This document shows, one piece after another, positions 13,825-22,468 of a stretch of DNA of 36,248 nt. Both the position numbers and the translations under genes were made by a program. How positions within the stretch are numbered: the stretch's first letter is position 1; the number at the start of each line of letters is the position of its first letter. The notes under the pieces are model-generated. The model did no database searches and had not been told where the DNA came from. It worked only from the letters and a program-made list of their open reading frames with translations. Source of the DNA: Psychrobacter sp. (GTDB taxonomy: Bacteria > Pseudomonadota > Gammaproteobacteria > Pseudomonadales > Moraxellaceae); the NCBI GenBank assembly GCA_029267175.1, contig JARIDJ010000019.1, positions 1 to 36,248 of the forward strand, given 5' to 3'.

Positions 13825-15075
13825 TCAAGCCCACAGTCCCTCAACATGGATAGCACCGGCCTCGATAGTAGGATAATGGCTAAAGATTAGCTGATAGCCG
13901 CCGGCGGTGTTGGGCACAATCTTACAAGTTGCTCCTAATGGGAAGCTTGCCTTTTGGGCAATATGACCAAAGCGCATGCCGCTGTATATCGGTAAGCCTG
14001 TCAGCTTATGCAACTGGCGAACCACTGTCGCCACATCAAAGCGCTTATCGTAGCTATCCTCACCTGTGCCTGAAAATGAGCCGAATACTATCGCTTGTTG
14101 ATTTTTGAAAACCCCTGCTAGATAGAGCTCATAGAGCATACGCTCAAGACGATAAGTCTGCTCACCGACATCCTCTAAGAACACAATACCGCCATCGATA
14201 CGCGGGAGATACTCGCTACCGGTCAAGGCGGAGACGACGCTAAGGTTACCGCCCCAGATCGTACCCGTGATCGTTTGGTTATCTTTATTTGTCAAAATGG
14301 TTGGTAGTTGCGGACTAGTCAACTCAGCGCTCTCGATATCGATGGTGAGCTTAGGATTGGTTAAGGCTGCGACAAACTGCTGACAGCTGACTCGATCCGG
14401 TGTGTTTTTGCCAAACTCGCTATAGAGCATAGGCCCAGCCAGCGAGCTCATCCCCCCTTTGGCCAGCAGCGCACATTGAATAGCGGTGACGTCGCTAAAT
14501 CCAGTTAGGATGGTACCGCGCTCTTGCATGATACGGCCTAAAGTCGGCCAGTCCACCAGCGGTAATATCCGAGAGGCACCATAGCCACCGCGTACGCCAA
14601 GCAGTAATTTTGGCGCGCTAATAGCTCCTGTTGCTATGTTTTGTAGATCGCTTGCGCGCTGCGAGTCCGTACCGGCGAAGCGCAGATACTGACGGCTGAC
14701 GATCTCAGGGTTTTGTACTTGCAAGCCTGCACAGGCCACGCGCTGCAACGCCAGCTGATTTCGAGTCTCATGACTTCCGACATTGGAGCTAGCAAATAAC
14801 CGCGTCTCAAGGTTGGGTCTGATGCACCAGTACGGATGGGCTGTAGGCCCAGCTATCGCATCAGCGGTAGATAGCGCAGTTGGTAGCTCATCTTTAGTCA
14901 ACGCGGTGGCGCTATCGACCGTCGACCACTGCTCATCCGCCCAAGCAGTCACCAAGCTTTGACGGGCTAGCAAACTGGCGCTTACTCCCAGTCCCATATG
15001 ACGCAAAAACTGCCGACGGTTAAACTCAGAAATTTTTTTGGTCATAATTTTTTTGGTAATAACTATGTTAGTCAT
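13825..15075 (-). CDS. S66 LD-carboxypeptidase (LdcA-like), Tat-exported
   Basis: 416 residues. The start carries NRRQFLRHMGLGVSASLL, a twin-arginine signal, so the folded enzyme is probably exported by Tat. The mature part is a muramoyltetrapeptide carboxypeptidase (peptidase S66): LLLGVRGGYGASRILPLVDW, then TGFSDVTA with the nucleophile Ser194, GTIWGGNLSVVSALTGS, the Glu-bearing FLEDVGEQTYRLERMLYEL (about 300-317), and RFGHIA with catalytic His371. The enzyme removes the terminal D-Ala from tetrapeptide stems during wall recycling. Most LdcA proteins are cytoplasmic and about 300 residues; the Tat leader and about 70 extra N-terminal residues are unusual. AAGGA lies before ATG 15075, supporting that start; ATG 15045 is an alternative. 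Confidence 0.85.
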   Translation of the reverse strand: MTNIVITKKIMTKKISEFNRRQFLRHMGLGVSASLLARQSLVTAWADEQWSTVDSATALTKDELPTALSTADAIAGPTAHPYWCIRPNLETRLFASSNVGSHETRNQLALQRVACAGLQVQNPEIVSRQYLRFAGTDSQRASDLQNIATGAISAPKLLLGVRGGYGASRILPLVDWPTLGRIMQERGTILTGFSDVTAIQCALLAKGGMSSLAGPMLYSEFGKNTPDRVSCQQFVAALTNPKLTIDIESAELTSPQLPTILTNKDNQTITGTIWGGNLSVVSALTGSEYLPRIDGGIVFLEDVGEQTYRLERMLYELYLAGVFKNQQAIVFGSFSGTGEDSYDKRFDVATVVRQLHKLTGLPIYSGMRFGHIAQKASFPLGATCKIVPNTAGGYQLIFSHYPTIEAGAIHVEGLWA

Positions 15076-15228
15076 GGTTATCCTTCAAATTTTATTTGTA
15101 GTAGGATTTAATAAAACGATACATATTACCCCATAAGCTTATTTGGCGCATACCCTGACACTTGCTATAGTAATAGCCCATAGTAGCTAGTAACCACAGA
15201 CTAACATCAGCAACCAGCGCCAGCGATA

Positions 15229-15284
15229 GCAACTAGCAACTAGCAACTAGCAACTAGCAACTAGCAACTAGCAACTAGCAATTA
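15229..15284 (+). repeat. Heptanucleotide tandem repeat (GCAACTA)
   Basis: Seven perfect copies of GCAACTA followed by one variant, GCAATTA, head to tail. They sit 41 bases upstream of the ykvA-like start and about 150 bases from the divergent LD-carboxypeptidase start. A unit of seven changes the spacing or phase of regulatory DNA when copies are gained or lost, so it is a candidate phase-variable promoter element. Confidence 0.97.
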
Positions 15285-15325
15285 ATGCTACTATCGAGCA
15301 GCCATAATAAATAAGGGTTTTAGGT

Positions 15326-15796
15326 ATGAGTGATAAAAATAAAGAAAAAGATGATAAAGGACTATTAGACAGTATCAAGCTGATCGTCAGCAAAGAAGAT
15401 AAAATAAACGATCAACTCGAGAATGGGCGCGGACTTGAGCGTTATACCAAGGACTTACTGCTGCTGGTGAGCTTAGTAAAAGATTATTATCAGGGCACTT
15501 ATCGTGATATTCCCTATAAGACGATTTCAGCGGCGGTAGTGGGCCTGTTATATGTCATCAACCCTATCGATATTATCCCCGACTTTATCCCCTTTATTGG
15601 CCAAGTAGATGACGCGTTGGTGCTAGGATTTTGCTTAAAGCTTATCGAAAAAGATCTATTAAAATATAAAACTTGGAAAAACAAGCACAGCCCCTCCAAC
15701 GACAAAGACTCTAAAGCGCAAGATAAAGAGGATAAGTCGAGTAAAGACGCGACTTCAAAGAATAACGAAGATAAAGAAGCTGATAAAAAAGACTAG
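15326..15796 (+). CDS. YkvA-like DUF1232 membrane protein
   Basis: 156 residues. The middle (about 38-115) is the DUF1232 domain: TKDLLLLVSLVKDYY, then YKTISAAVVGLLYVINPIDIIPDFIPFIGQVDDALVLGF with the invariant NPIDIIPDFIP motif between two hydrophobic helices. The last 40 residues are almost purely Lys, Asp, Ser, Glu and Asn and are probably disordered in the cytoplasm. The function of the family is unknown. AAGGGTTTTAGGT before the ATG gives a fair ribosome site, and the heptanucleotide tract lies just upstream, so its expression may vary. It ends at a strong terminator and is a single-gene unit. Confidence 0.85.
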   Translation: MSDKNKEKDDKGLLDSIKLIVSKEDKINDQLENGRGLERYTKDLLLLVSLVKDYYQGTYRDIPYKTISAAVVGLLYVINPIDIIPDFIPFIGQVDDALVLGFCLKLIEKDLLKYKTWKNKHSPSNDKDSKAQDKEDKSSKDATSKNNEDKEADKKD

Positions 15797-15829
15797 CTGA
15801 TAAAGCTTCATTATAACGTCATCATATAA

Positions 15830-15868
15830 CCACGCTCAATGATAGCATTCATTGCGCGTGGCTTTTTA
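15830..15868 (+). terminator. Terminator after the ykvA-like gene
   Basis: A 13-base stem (15830-15842 with 15849-15861, one mismatch) is followed by CTTTTTAAA, 33 bases after the stop. Confidence 0.85.
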
Positions 15869-15909
15869 AATTATCAGCATCTAGCGTGTGACAGCTGCTT
15901 TATCGGCTA

Positions 15910-16230
15910 TCATTCTGGTACATCGTAGCTAGACTTCTCTGGGTTTAAGCCAAAAGAGAACACAAAAGTCGCAACGAGGCTATTGACGATAATAAAAGCC
16001 AGATCGATAGTGCTATGACCAAGCATATAGCGACCAATCAGCCACGAGACAATCAGCATAATAATAAAAAACCCACCCATATATCCTAAGATAGCCGGAT
16101 GCTTTAGATTATAAGGCTGCTCTGGTGCTTCTTTATCCAAGATCTTAGTGCGTATCGCCCAGCCTGCAGCGTAAGAGAAGCCGCCTAACACCACATAACT
16201 CAAAAAATTCATAATATCTGACTCAATCAT
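15910..16230 (-). CDS. Small integral membrane protein, three spans
   Basis: 106 residues. Three hydrophobic segments are visible: residues about 8-26 (NFLSYVVLGGFSYAAGWAI), 47-66 (ILGYMGGFFIIMLIVSWLIG) and 74-93. Between the first two lies a polar stretch with KILDKEAPEQPYNLKHP. It ends with a short acidic tail (NPEKSSYDVPE). No family is recognised; such small proteins are common in this genus. The next ATG, at 16212 (MNFLSYVV), lies closer to the first membrane span and may be the true start; neither has a strong ribosome site. It is close to the 16,356 lipoprotein on the same strand, but 125 bases apart, so co-transcription is uncertain. Confidence 0.7.
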   Translation of the reverse strand: MIESDIMNFLSYVVLGGFSYAAGWAIRTKILDKEAPEQPYNLKHPAILGYMGGFFIIMLIVSWLIGRYMLGHSTIDLAFIIVNSLVATFVFSFGLNPEKSSYDVPE

Positions 16231-16355
16231 TTACCAGTTAATAATCGGTTTTGTATTTGGCAAGACTCTAACATTAATACACAGTCAACCCCAAATAAAT
16301 GGGGGGCACTTTAGGCCATGTACTGCTAGTATTTTGAAGTGCATTGGCTATAAAT

Positions 16356-16913
16356 TTAAATACTTTCATTGGCTTTGTCGATGACGATGTCTGCATGCGG
16401 ATTAGCCAAAATATCAGTATTGACCTCATCACAGGTGACGCGGTAGATAGTATTAGCGCCGCGATAAATATAAGACAAATACTCGCTATCGAGCAAAGGA
16501 TCGATATTGGCATAGGCAGGCTTGACATGCGCTAGCACCAGCACTCTATCGGGACGAGCGATAACGGCATCGACATTATCAGGATCGATGGAGAAGAATT
16601 TGGGAATCTCCTGCTTATCAATGATCTCTAGCTGCTCAGGATCATCCCAGACGCGCCCGCTACTGGCAGGCTCTTTCATTTGCATGATCCAAGCGCCGTT
16701 TTGTAGGCTTACCTTGATTTGTGCCGGCTCATCGTGACTCACCGTATAGCAGCCTGCAAATATTGACAAGTCCGGCTGGCTGCTGGCTGTTTGCTGTTCT
16801 AGCGCAGCAGTATCACTCTCACTACAGCCTGCTAGTACTAATACGCTACAGACAGTGATACTAGCGATAAGCGCGGTAAAAGGTTTGCCAATAACGTCTG
16901 CGTATTTAGGCAT
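16356..16913 (-). CDS. Lipoprotein with a single C-terminal domain
   Basis: 185 residues. A positively charged start and hydrophobic segment end in the lipobox LVLAGC (Cys30), so it is predicted to be membrane-anchored by lipid. The mature part starts with a Ser/Gln/Ala-rich linker and then has a domain of about 130 residues with two further cysteines (FAGCYTVS and YRVTCDEV) placed at its ends, which may form a disulfide. I recognise no family. AGGA lies ten bases before the ATG. It is divergent from the rnhA-dnaQ fusion with about 200 bases between them, where the promoters must lie. Function unknown. Confidence 0.8.
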   Translation of the reverse strand: MPKYADVIGKPFTALIASITVCSVLVLAGCSESDTAALEQQTASSQPDLSIFAGCYTVSHDEPAQIKVSLQNGAWIMQMKEPASSGRVWDDPEQLEIIDKQEIPKFFSIDPDNVDAVIARPDRVLVLAHVKPAYANIDPLLDSEYLSYIYRGANTIYRVTCDEVNTDILANPHADIVIDKANESI

Positions 16914-17116
16914 TATCTTGTATTCCTAGGTTAGGGTTTTGGTAAAATCTATAGCTAGCCGCTGTTATTTTAACAGAAAATTTAAGTTCTGCTTTTTAGA
17001 TATGTCATGATAGCGTTTTGTGTATCCTTATCGCCTTATCGGCTATAGATTTGCTATAATCAAAATCGCTATTTTAGCCCCTATTACTGTTAGCCCTACC
17101 CAATTATTGAGTGTTT

Positions 17117-18766
17117 ATGTTAGATAATCGTTCCACCGCCCATTCTACTGCTACGCAGACGACTGCACTAAATAAGTCTGACCCTTTAGCGGCCAAGGCC
17201 GATACCACCATCGCTTATACAGATGGCGCGTGCAAAGGTAATCCAGGCGCTGGGGGTTGGGGGGCGCATCTTATCTTTAGCGATGGTCATACTGAGGATC
17301 TATACGGCGGTGAAGCGGCGACGACTAATAATCGTATGGAGCTGATGGGCGCTATACAAGCCTTAATACATAGCTCAAGTGACACCGCCTTGGAGATTTG
17401 GACCGACTCAAGCTATGTCAAAAACGGTATAACTGATTGGATAGAGGGCTGGAAAAAACGCGGCTGGAAAACAGCAAGTAACAAACCTGTGGCCAATCAG
17501 GACTTGTGGCAGCAGCTAGATATGCTGTGTCAAAACCGCAAAGTGCAATGGCACTGGGTAAAGGGACACGCCGGACACGCGGGCAACGAAAAAGCCGATG
17601 AGCTTGCTAACCTAGGTGTCAGCTCCAGTAGCGAGCAAGGTTTGGTCAACGACGCTAAAAAAAAAGCTTGCGTTAAAGCGCCTAGGCTCAAAGAGAATGA
17701 CTGGTTGAGTTTTGATCCGCTAGGGCTTGATGAGCTTGATGATAGTGATGACGAGCTTGAAGACAATATAGCAGATGAGCTTGAAGATAAGGTTGCGGTT
17801 CACTCTACTCGCCTATCTTATGACAGCGTCGATGACAGCTTAGCTGCTACTAATGAGAATGCTCTGCCTGCTACTCCTACTACTATGACTGATACGACAA
17901 GTACAAATACGAGTACCGATATGACCGCCGATACTGAGCTACAGCGCTCTGATTTACAGCATTCTAAGCCAGCTGCCCCCTCGCTCGATAACGAGGCGTT
18001 CGATGGCGATACTAGCCGTGCTAACCCTAATTTTCAGCCCCTACTGCCCAAGCCCATACACCGAGGCGAGAGTAATCGGCAGCTGATAATGGATACGGAG
18101 ACCACCGGACTTGATGCGCTAAAAGGCGATAGAGTGATAGAGGTCGGTATCGTCGAGCTGGTCGGGCGCAAGTTTACTGGTGAAAAACTCCATGTGTATA
18201 TCAATCCTGAGCGCGGTATGGATGAAGAGGTGATACGTATTCATGGTATCTCTGAGGCATTCTTACAAGACAAGCCCACTTTTGATAAAGTCGCTCAAGC
18301 GCTTTATGACTTTATGGATGGCGCTGAGATTATCGCTCATAACGCCGCCTTTGATATGAACTTCTTGACCATGGAGTTTAACAAAGTCGGTCTGTCAGAC
18401 TTTGCTCAGCGGGTACAAGTTACCGACTCCTTACTGATGGCCAAGCAGCAATATCCGGGGCAAAAAAACACTCTAGATGCACTGGTGCGCCGCTTAGATG
18501 TTGGCAAACAAGACCGTACCTTTCATGGCGCTTTACTAGATTCGGAGATTTTGGCTGAAGTCTATTTGGCCATGACAGGGGGTCAGGTCTCATTAGCGAT
18601 TGAGGAGGATAGTGATAGCGAAGGCGGTCAAAGCGCGCATGCCAACTTTGCTCATCTAGCTACGCTATTGCTTGATTCGACTCAAGATGAAGACGCCAAT
18701 CGCGATTGGTTTATGAATTTGGCAGCGGACTACCCGCTTATGACGGATAGTTTGTCGAATTGGTAA
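17117..18766 (+). CDS. Fusion of ribonuclease HI and DNA polymerase III epsilon
   Basis: 549 residues combining two enzymes usually encoded by neighbouring genes. Residues about 30-168 are RNase [18 protein letters not shown] with Asp36, NNRMELMGA with Glu75, [11 protein letters not shown] with Asp97 and [10 protein letters not shown] with Asp161, plus [13 protein letters not shown] linker of about 150 residues, first acidic and then Thr/Ser-rich, follows. Residues about 322-500 are the DnaQ 3'-5' exonuclease: [10 protein letters not shown] (DxE), [12 protein letters not shown] (Asp) and [18 protein letters not shown] (His and Asp), a DEDDh set. ATG 17117 is preferred over GTG 17111 because of GAG spacing. 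The enzymes remove RNA from hybrids and proofread replication. All catalytic residues of both appear intact. fimL and nudC follow downstream, as in Pseudomonas. Confidence 0.95.
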   Translation: MLDNRSTAHSTATQTTALNKSDPLAAKADTTIAYTDGACKGNPGAGGWGAHLIFSDGHTEDLYGGEAATTNNRMELMGAIQALIHSSSDTALEIWTDSSYVKNGITDWIEGWKKRGWKTASNKPVANQDLWQQLDMLCQNRKVQWHWVKGHAGHAGNEKADELANLGVSSSSEQGLVNDAKKKACVKAPRLKENDWLSFDPLGLDELDDSDDELEDNIADELEDKVAVHSTRLSYDSVDDSLAATNENALPATPTTMTDTTSTNTSTDMTADTELQRSDLQHSKPAAPSLDNEAFDGDTSRANPNFQPLLPKPIHRGESNRQLIMDTETTGLDALKGDRVIEVGIVELVGRKFTGEKLHVYINPERGMDEEVIRIHGISEAFLQDKPTFDKVAQALYDFMDGAEIIAHNAAFDMNFLTMEFNKVGLSDFAQRVQVTDSLLMAKQQYPGQKNTLDALVRRLDVGKQDRTFHGALLDSEILAEVYLAMTGGQVSLAIEEDSDSEGGQSAHANFAHLATLLLDSTQDEDANRDWFMNLAADYPLMTDSLSNW

Positions 18767-18844
18767 GCTATAGATATTAAGGCTACCGAATGGATGCGCT
18801 AGCGTCTAGCGTTTATGATTATTAATAATAGATAAGGGAACACT

Positions 18845-20527
18845 ATGAGTCACTCTGAGCAAACCACTTTGAGCGCCCCTACGCTAAGTATTACCAACTT
18901 TGACCTACCTTCCCTGCATTTATTGCACAGTGAGATCATAGTCACCCTAAAAAACGCCGAGATTCATCTAAGCGACTTTAACGACAGTCAGATGCAGGCG
19001 CCGTTACTACTCGACTCAGTAGAGGTGCTGACTCAGTTATCGCGTATCTTTGAGCTGATCTCGCTCAAAGGCGGTCAGGTGCTAAGCTTGGCTATCGCCC
19101 AAGGCTTACAGCAGCTTTATGACAGTCAAGATAATAGCAATACTGCGCTAATCATGGATCTCTCAGAGGCCATCATGACGCTAGATCGTTATGTGGAGTT
19201 TGTGCTATTGACCGAAACCGTAGAGCCAAGTTTATTACTGCCTATCATCCATAAACTACAAGCTTATGGCGATGAAAAACCCATCGATATAGACTATTTT
19301 GCTAACTTTGGTAGCAGTAGCGTCATTATCGCTAATCCCGAAAAAAACTTTCAAGCGCTAGACACGCTTGGGCTTGACAGCCACCTGTTGACCCAAGTCT
19401 ATCGCAGCGGTCTTCAGGTGTTATTGACCAATACTGAGGCTAACGTCTCTCCTAGCGATGCCAAAAAACTTGCCGCAATGAGCGCTGCTTGTGCCTTGAT
19501 AGCGGCTCATAGTAACCGCCTGTTTTGGCAAGCTGCCGCCGCCGCTACAGCAGATATCGAATCGCTACTGCCGCTCTCGCTAAGCCAAAAGCATACCCTG
19601 ATCTACTTAGAGCAACAGTTCAATAGCTATCTGCCAGTGATGGATATTCGTTTTGCAGATTTGGTGAGCTTTGCCTGTAGTCGCGATAATGATGAGGCAA
19701 AAAAGCTGCGTGAACAGTACGCGAATAATCAGCTTGATCTGTCGCAGCGTGAACAGATGAAGCGCTTTTTATTTGGCCCTAATCGCGCTATCACCGATAT
19801 ATCGAACGAGCTGATCCAAGAGAAGATCAACCTCATCAAAGAGCAAGTAGATAGCTACGCACGCAGCAATAATGTCACTGCTACGCCTATCGAGCCTGCT
19901 GATATCGCCGCTAATATGCTTCAGCTACGCTCTACCTTGAGCCTGCTGGGTCTAAGCGATACCGCTGCCTTGTTGACTAGCGCGGCTAATGCGGTCGCTA
20001 AGTGGCACAATCCAAAGCCTGAGGATTTTGATGAGCTATTATTAGCGCTAATGGCTGCCGAAAATGCCTCGATTGCTATGGCAAAAACGCATACGCCAGG
20101 CGCTATTAACTTATCGCTAAATAATCAGCAAATCTCTTTGCATCAGCTTGATACTGCCTACGATGCTTTAGTACAAGAGAGCCGCAGTAGTATCATAAAA
20201 GCCGAGCACGCTATCACTAATTATATAACTGCAGATGATGCGCAGCTATCTATGCTAGAAGAGATGCCAGAGATGATCCGGCAGGTCGCAGGAGCGCTAC
20301 GTTTTTTAGAGCTGCCGGCTTTGGCCAATATGTTTAGCCAGCTGGCAAGCTTTATCCAAAGCTGCCTAGCAAGCCAGCACCCGCTAAGTGAGCAAACGCT
20401 CAGTCATATAGCTGACGTGCTGATGTCGGTGGACTATCGTTTGGATGGTTTTGAGAGCAACAGACCGGTCAATAAGCGATCATTGGATGTCGGTCAACAT
20501 AGCTTAAGTCAGCTACTAGCCGCCTAA
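18845..20527 (+). CDS. fimL: FimL-like twitching-motility and cAMP regulator
   Basis: 560 residues, mostly alpha-helical, with no membrane segment or catalytic motif. Its length and place beside nudC match FimL of Pseudomonas aeruginosa, which resembles the N-terminus of ChpA/PilL but lacks the histidine used in phosphotransfer and affects type IV pili and cAMP signalling. The stretches LLLDSVEVLTQLSRIFELIS and MIRQVAGALRFLELPALANM are typical of the Hpt-like domains of that group. AAGGG lies seven bases before ATG 18845. It follows the rnhA-dnaQ fusion by 78 bases and precedes nudC by 19 bases, so it is probably in one operon with nudC. The assignment rests on context plus general resemblance, so moderate confidence. 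Confidence 0.75.
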   Translation: MSHSEQTTLSAPTLSITNFDLPSLHLLHSEIIVTLKNAEIHLSDFNDSQMQAPLLLDSVEVLTQLSRIFELISLKGGQVLSLAIAQGLQQLYDSQDNSNTALIMDLSEAIMTLDRYVEFVLLTETVEPSLLLPIIHKLQAYGDEKPIDIDYFANFGSSSVIIANPEKNFQALDTLGLDSHLLTQVYRSGLQVLLTNTEANVSPSDAKKLAAMSAACALIAAHSNRLFWQAAAAATADIESLLPLSLSQKHTLIYLEQQFNSYLPVMDIRFADLVSFACSRDNDEAKKLREQYANNQLDLSQREQMKRFLFGPNRAITDISNELIQEKINLIKEQVDSYARSNNVTATPIEPADIAANMLQLRSTLSLLGLSDTAALLTSAANAVAKWHNPKPEDFDELLLALMAAENASIAMAKTHTPGAINLSLNNQQISLHQLDTAYDALVQESRSSIIKAEHAITNYITADDAQLSMLEEMPEMIRQVAGALRFLELPALANMFSQLASFIQSCLASQHPLSEQTLSHIADVLMSVDYRLDGFESNRPVNKRSLDVGQHSLSQLLAA

Positions 20528-20546
20528 ACATATCGGACGCTTGTCG

Positions 20547-21515
20547 ATGAGTACTGCTTTTATAATTGAAAAAGACACAATCTTGTGTCGCCGGACGCCT
20601 ACAGGTTGGCAGCCTTTAGCTATCGCCTTATCGGCAGCATTGCAGCGCAGCCAGCCCCCTTATCAGTTGGGCCGGGTCGAGCTGCTAGAGAGCTTGGCAC
20701 CCAGTCATTGGCAAGCGCAAGATATAGGTTGCGATAATGACGAGAGCAGCGCTGAAGCTGCTAAGCGGACAGCCAGCAAGGCGCCAGCCGGTTATGCGCT
20801 GAGCTATCACTATGCTAAAAACCATCAGCTCAAGCTACCGATTATCAGCGCTGATATAGAGATTGCTGATACTGAGTGTGCTACTGGCATAAACGCTTTT
20901 ATCTCGTACCGTCAGCTTATCACGCAGCTTCGCCCTGCCCTCGCTGATCAGCTCAGCCAAGCTATGCAGCTGCTACGTTGGCAAGCGGATACCCAGTTTT
21001 GTAGCCGCTGTAGTACCGCTGTGAGCGCCGCTGAATCTGGCGAGAGGGCGATGGTCTGTAGCGTTTGCCGCTTACGTCAATATCCTAGAGTACAGCCGTG
21101 TGTGATTACTGCCATTACCCGTCCAAACCCGCAAAGCGGTGAGATGCAAGTATTATTAGCGCATCATCATCGCTATGGTCAGAGCCGCTTGCCGCTACAG
21201 TACGGCTTGATTGCAGGGTTTGTAGAGGTAGGTGAAAGCTTGGAGCATGCGGTAGTACGAGAAGTGTTTGAGGAGGTGGGCATTCGCTTATCAGACATCC
21301 GCTATGTCAGCAGTCAGCCTTGGCCCTTTCCCTCAAACTTAATGCTTGGCTTTCGGGCAAGTTATGCTAGTGGTGATATAGTGCTACAAGAAGATGAGCT
21401 GTCGCACGCAGACTTTTTTGATTTATCAGCGCTACCAAAGATACCTTTTAGAGGTAGCATCGCTTATGAATTGATTGCCCAAATCGCTCGCGAACAAGGC
21501 GTCAAGCTTGATTAA
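20547..21515 (+). CDS. nudC: NudC, NAD(H) pyrophosphatase / RNA decapping Nudix enzyme
   Basis: 322 residues. A zinc ribbon is formed by the pairs CSRC and CSVC (about residues 152-174), the Nudix box GFVEVGESLEHAVVREVFEE with EVGI lies at about 224-246, and the signature SQPWPFPSN follows at about 256-264; this last motif marks the NudC subfamily. The enzyme splits NAD(H) into NMN(H) and AMP and removes NAD caps from RNA. A usual length is about 260-280, so the extra residues lie in the long N-terminal domain (with an insert around 60-85). ATG 20547 is chosen over TTG 20541. It follows fimL by 19 bases, the same neighbours as in Pseudomonas. Confidence 0.92.
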   Translation: MSTAFIIEKDTILCRRTPTGWQPLAIALSAALQRSQPPYQLGRVELLESLAPSHWQAQDIGCDNDESSAEAAKRTASKAPAGYALSYHYAKNHQLKLPIISADIEIADTECATGINAFISYRQLITQLRPALADQLSQAMQLLRWQADTQFCSRCSTAVSAAESGERAMVCSVCRLRQYPRVQPCVITAITRPNPQSGEMQVLLAHHHRYGQSRLPLQYGLIAGFVEVGESLEHAVVREVFEEVGIRLSDIRYVSSQPWPFPSNLMLGFRASYASGDIVLQEDELSHADFFDLSALPKIPFRGSIAYELIAQIAREQGVKLD

Positions 21516-21583
21516 AAGTCCGCTTTGGCTGCTGTTCAATATTTTTATTATTCATTACATGCCCGTTATAAGGCCAGTATTCC

Positions 21584-22441
21584 ATGTCTGACAACCCTCA
21601 CCCCTTACCTACTCGCCTAACTGATTTGCCTTTATTGTTTGACACCCTCGCGATAGAGTCGCTACCAAGGGCGGTGCAAACCAAGATCGCTCGTATCGAT
21701 GCCTGCTTACCACAGACGCAATGCGGTCTCTGTGACCATCCAGATGGCTGTCTGCCTTATGCCACTGCCATCGTTGTAGAGGGTGAGCCGTATCACAAAT
21801 GCGTGCCAGGCGGTCAACCTGTCACCGACGCTATCGCCCAAATCCTTGATGATAGCGATATCAGTAGGGCTAATAGCAGTCAACCGGCTATTGCCGAACC
21901 CTCTAAATGGCCAATAGATACCGCCACTCGCCGCCCAACCGAGGTGCGCGCTATCATTCGTGAAGATGACTGTATTGGCTGTACCAAATGTATCCCAGCC
22001 TGTCCGGTCGATGCTATCGTCGGCACTGGCAAGCATATGCATACTATCTTTACCGATCTATGCACGGGCTGCGAGCTATGTATAGCGCCGTGTCCTGTGG
22101 ACTGTATTGATCTGGTGACCGTGCACCGTGAGCTGACAGCTAGCGCGCGCGAACAGGAGCAGGAGGATCTGCGCCAGCGTTATCATACCCATCTAAGGCG
22201 GGTCACCAGGCAGCTAGCCGATAGCAGTAATGCCAAGCCGGTCGTCAGCATGGTCGAGGCCAAGCTCAATAATGCGAATAGTCAAACGCTAGATATCAGC
22301 GAGCAACAAGCCAAAGATACTATTGCGGCAGCCAAACTGCGTAGCAAAATCAAAAAACTAGAAAAGCAGCTAAGCGCGCGGCCCAATGCCAATAAGCAAA
22401 GCGAGCTTATCGCGCTACAACAACAATTGGCTGCGCTATAA
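21584..22441 (+). CDS. RnfB/RsxB-like iron-sulfur protein
   Basis: 285 residues. Residues about 36-80 carry the Fe-S domain IDACLPQTQCGLCDHPDGC with Cys73 (CVPGG), and about 127-172 hold two ferredoxin-type clusters, CIGCTKCIPACP and CTGCELCIAPCP. The C-terminal 90 residues form a charged coiled coil (KLRSKIKKLEKQLSARP). RnfB passes electrons in the Rnf/Rsx complex, but the usual N-terminal membrane helix is absent and no rnfA, C, D, G or E is beside it. It is therefore probably a soluble, stand-alone electron carrier. nth follows after 27 bases, an arrangement also seen with rnfB in other gammaproteobacteria. Start from ATG 21584 with AAGG upstream. Confidence 0.85.
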   Translation: MSDNPHPLPTRLTDLPLLFDTLAIESLPRAVQTKIARIDACLPQTQCGLCDHPDGCLPYATAIVVEGEPYHKCVPGGQPVTDAIAQILDDSDISRANSSQPAIAEPSKWPIDTATRRPTEVRAIIREDDCIGCTKCIPACPVDAIVGTGKHMHTIFTDLCTGCELCIAPCPVDCIDLVTVHRELTASAREQEQEDLRQRYHTHLRRVTRQLADSSNAKPVVSMVEAKLNNANSQTLDISEQQAKDTIAAAKLRSKIKKLEKQLSARPNANKQSELIALQQQLAAL

Positions 22442-22468
22442 CTAGCGATAAAATAAAGACATCATCTT

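Noticed and set aside
15229..15284. CRISPR-like array or iterons
   Set aside because: The unit is only seven bases and there are no spacers; it is a simple tandem repeat.
21707..22065. Minus-strand frames inside the rnfB-like gene
   Set aside because: They overlap a gene with three clear cysteine clusters and have no independent support.
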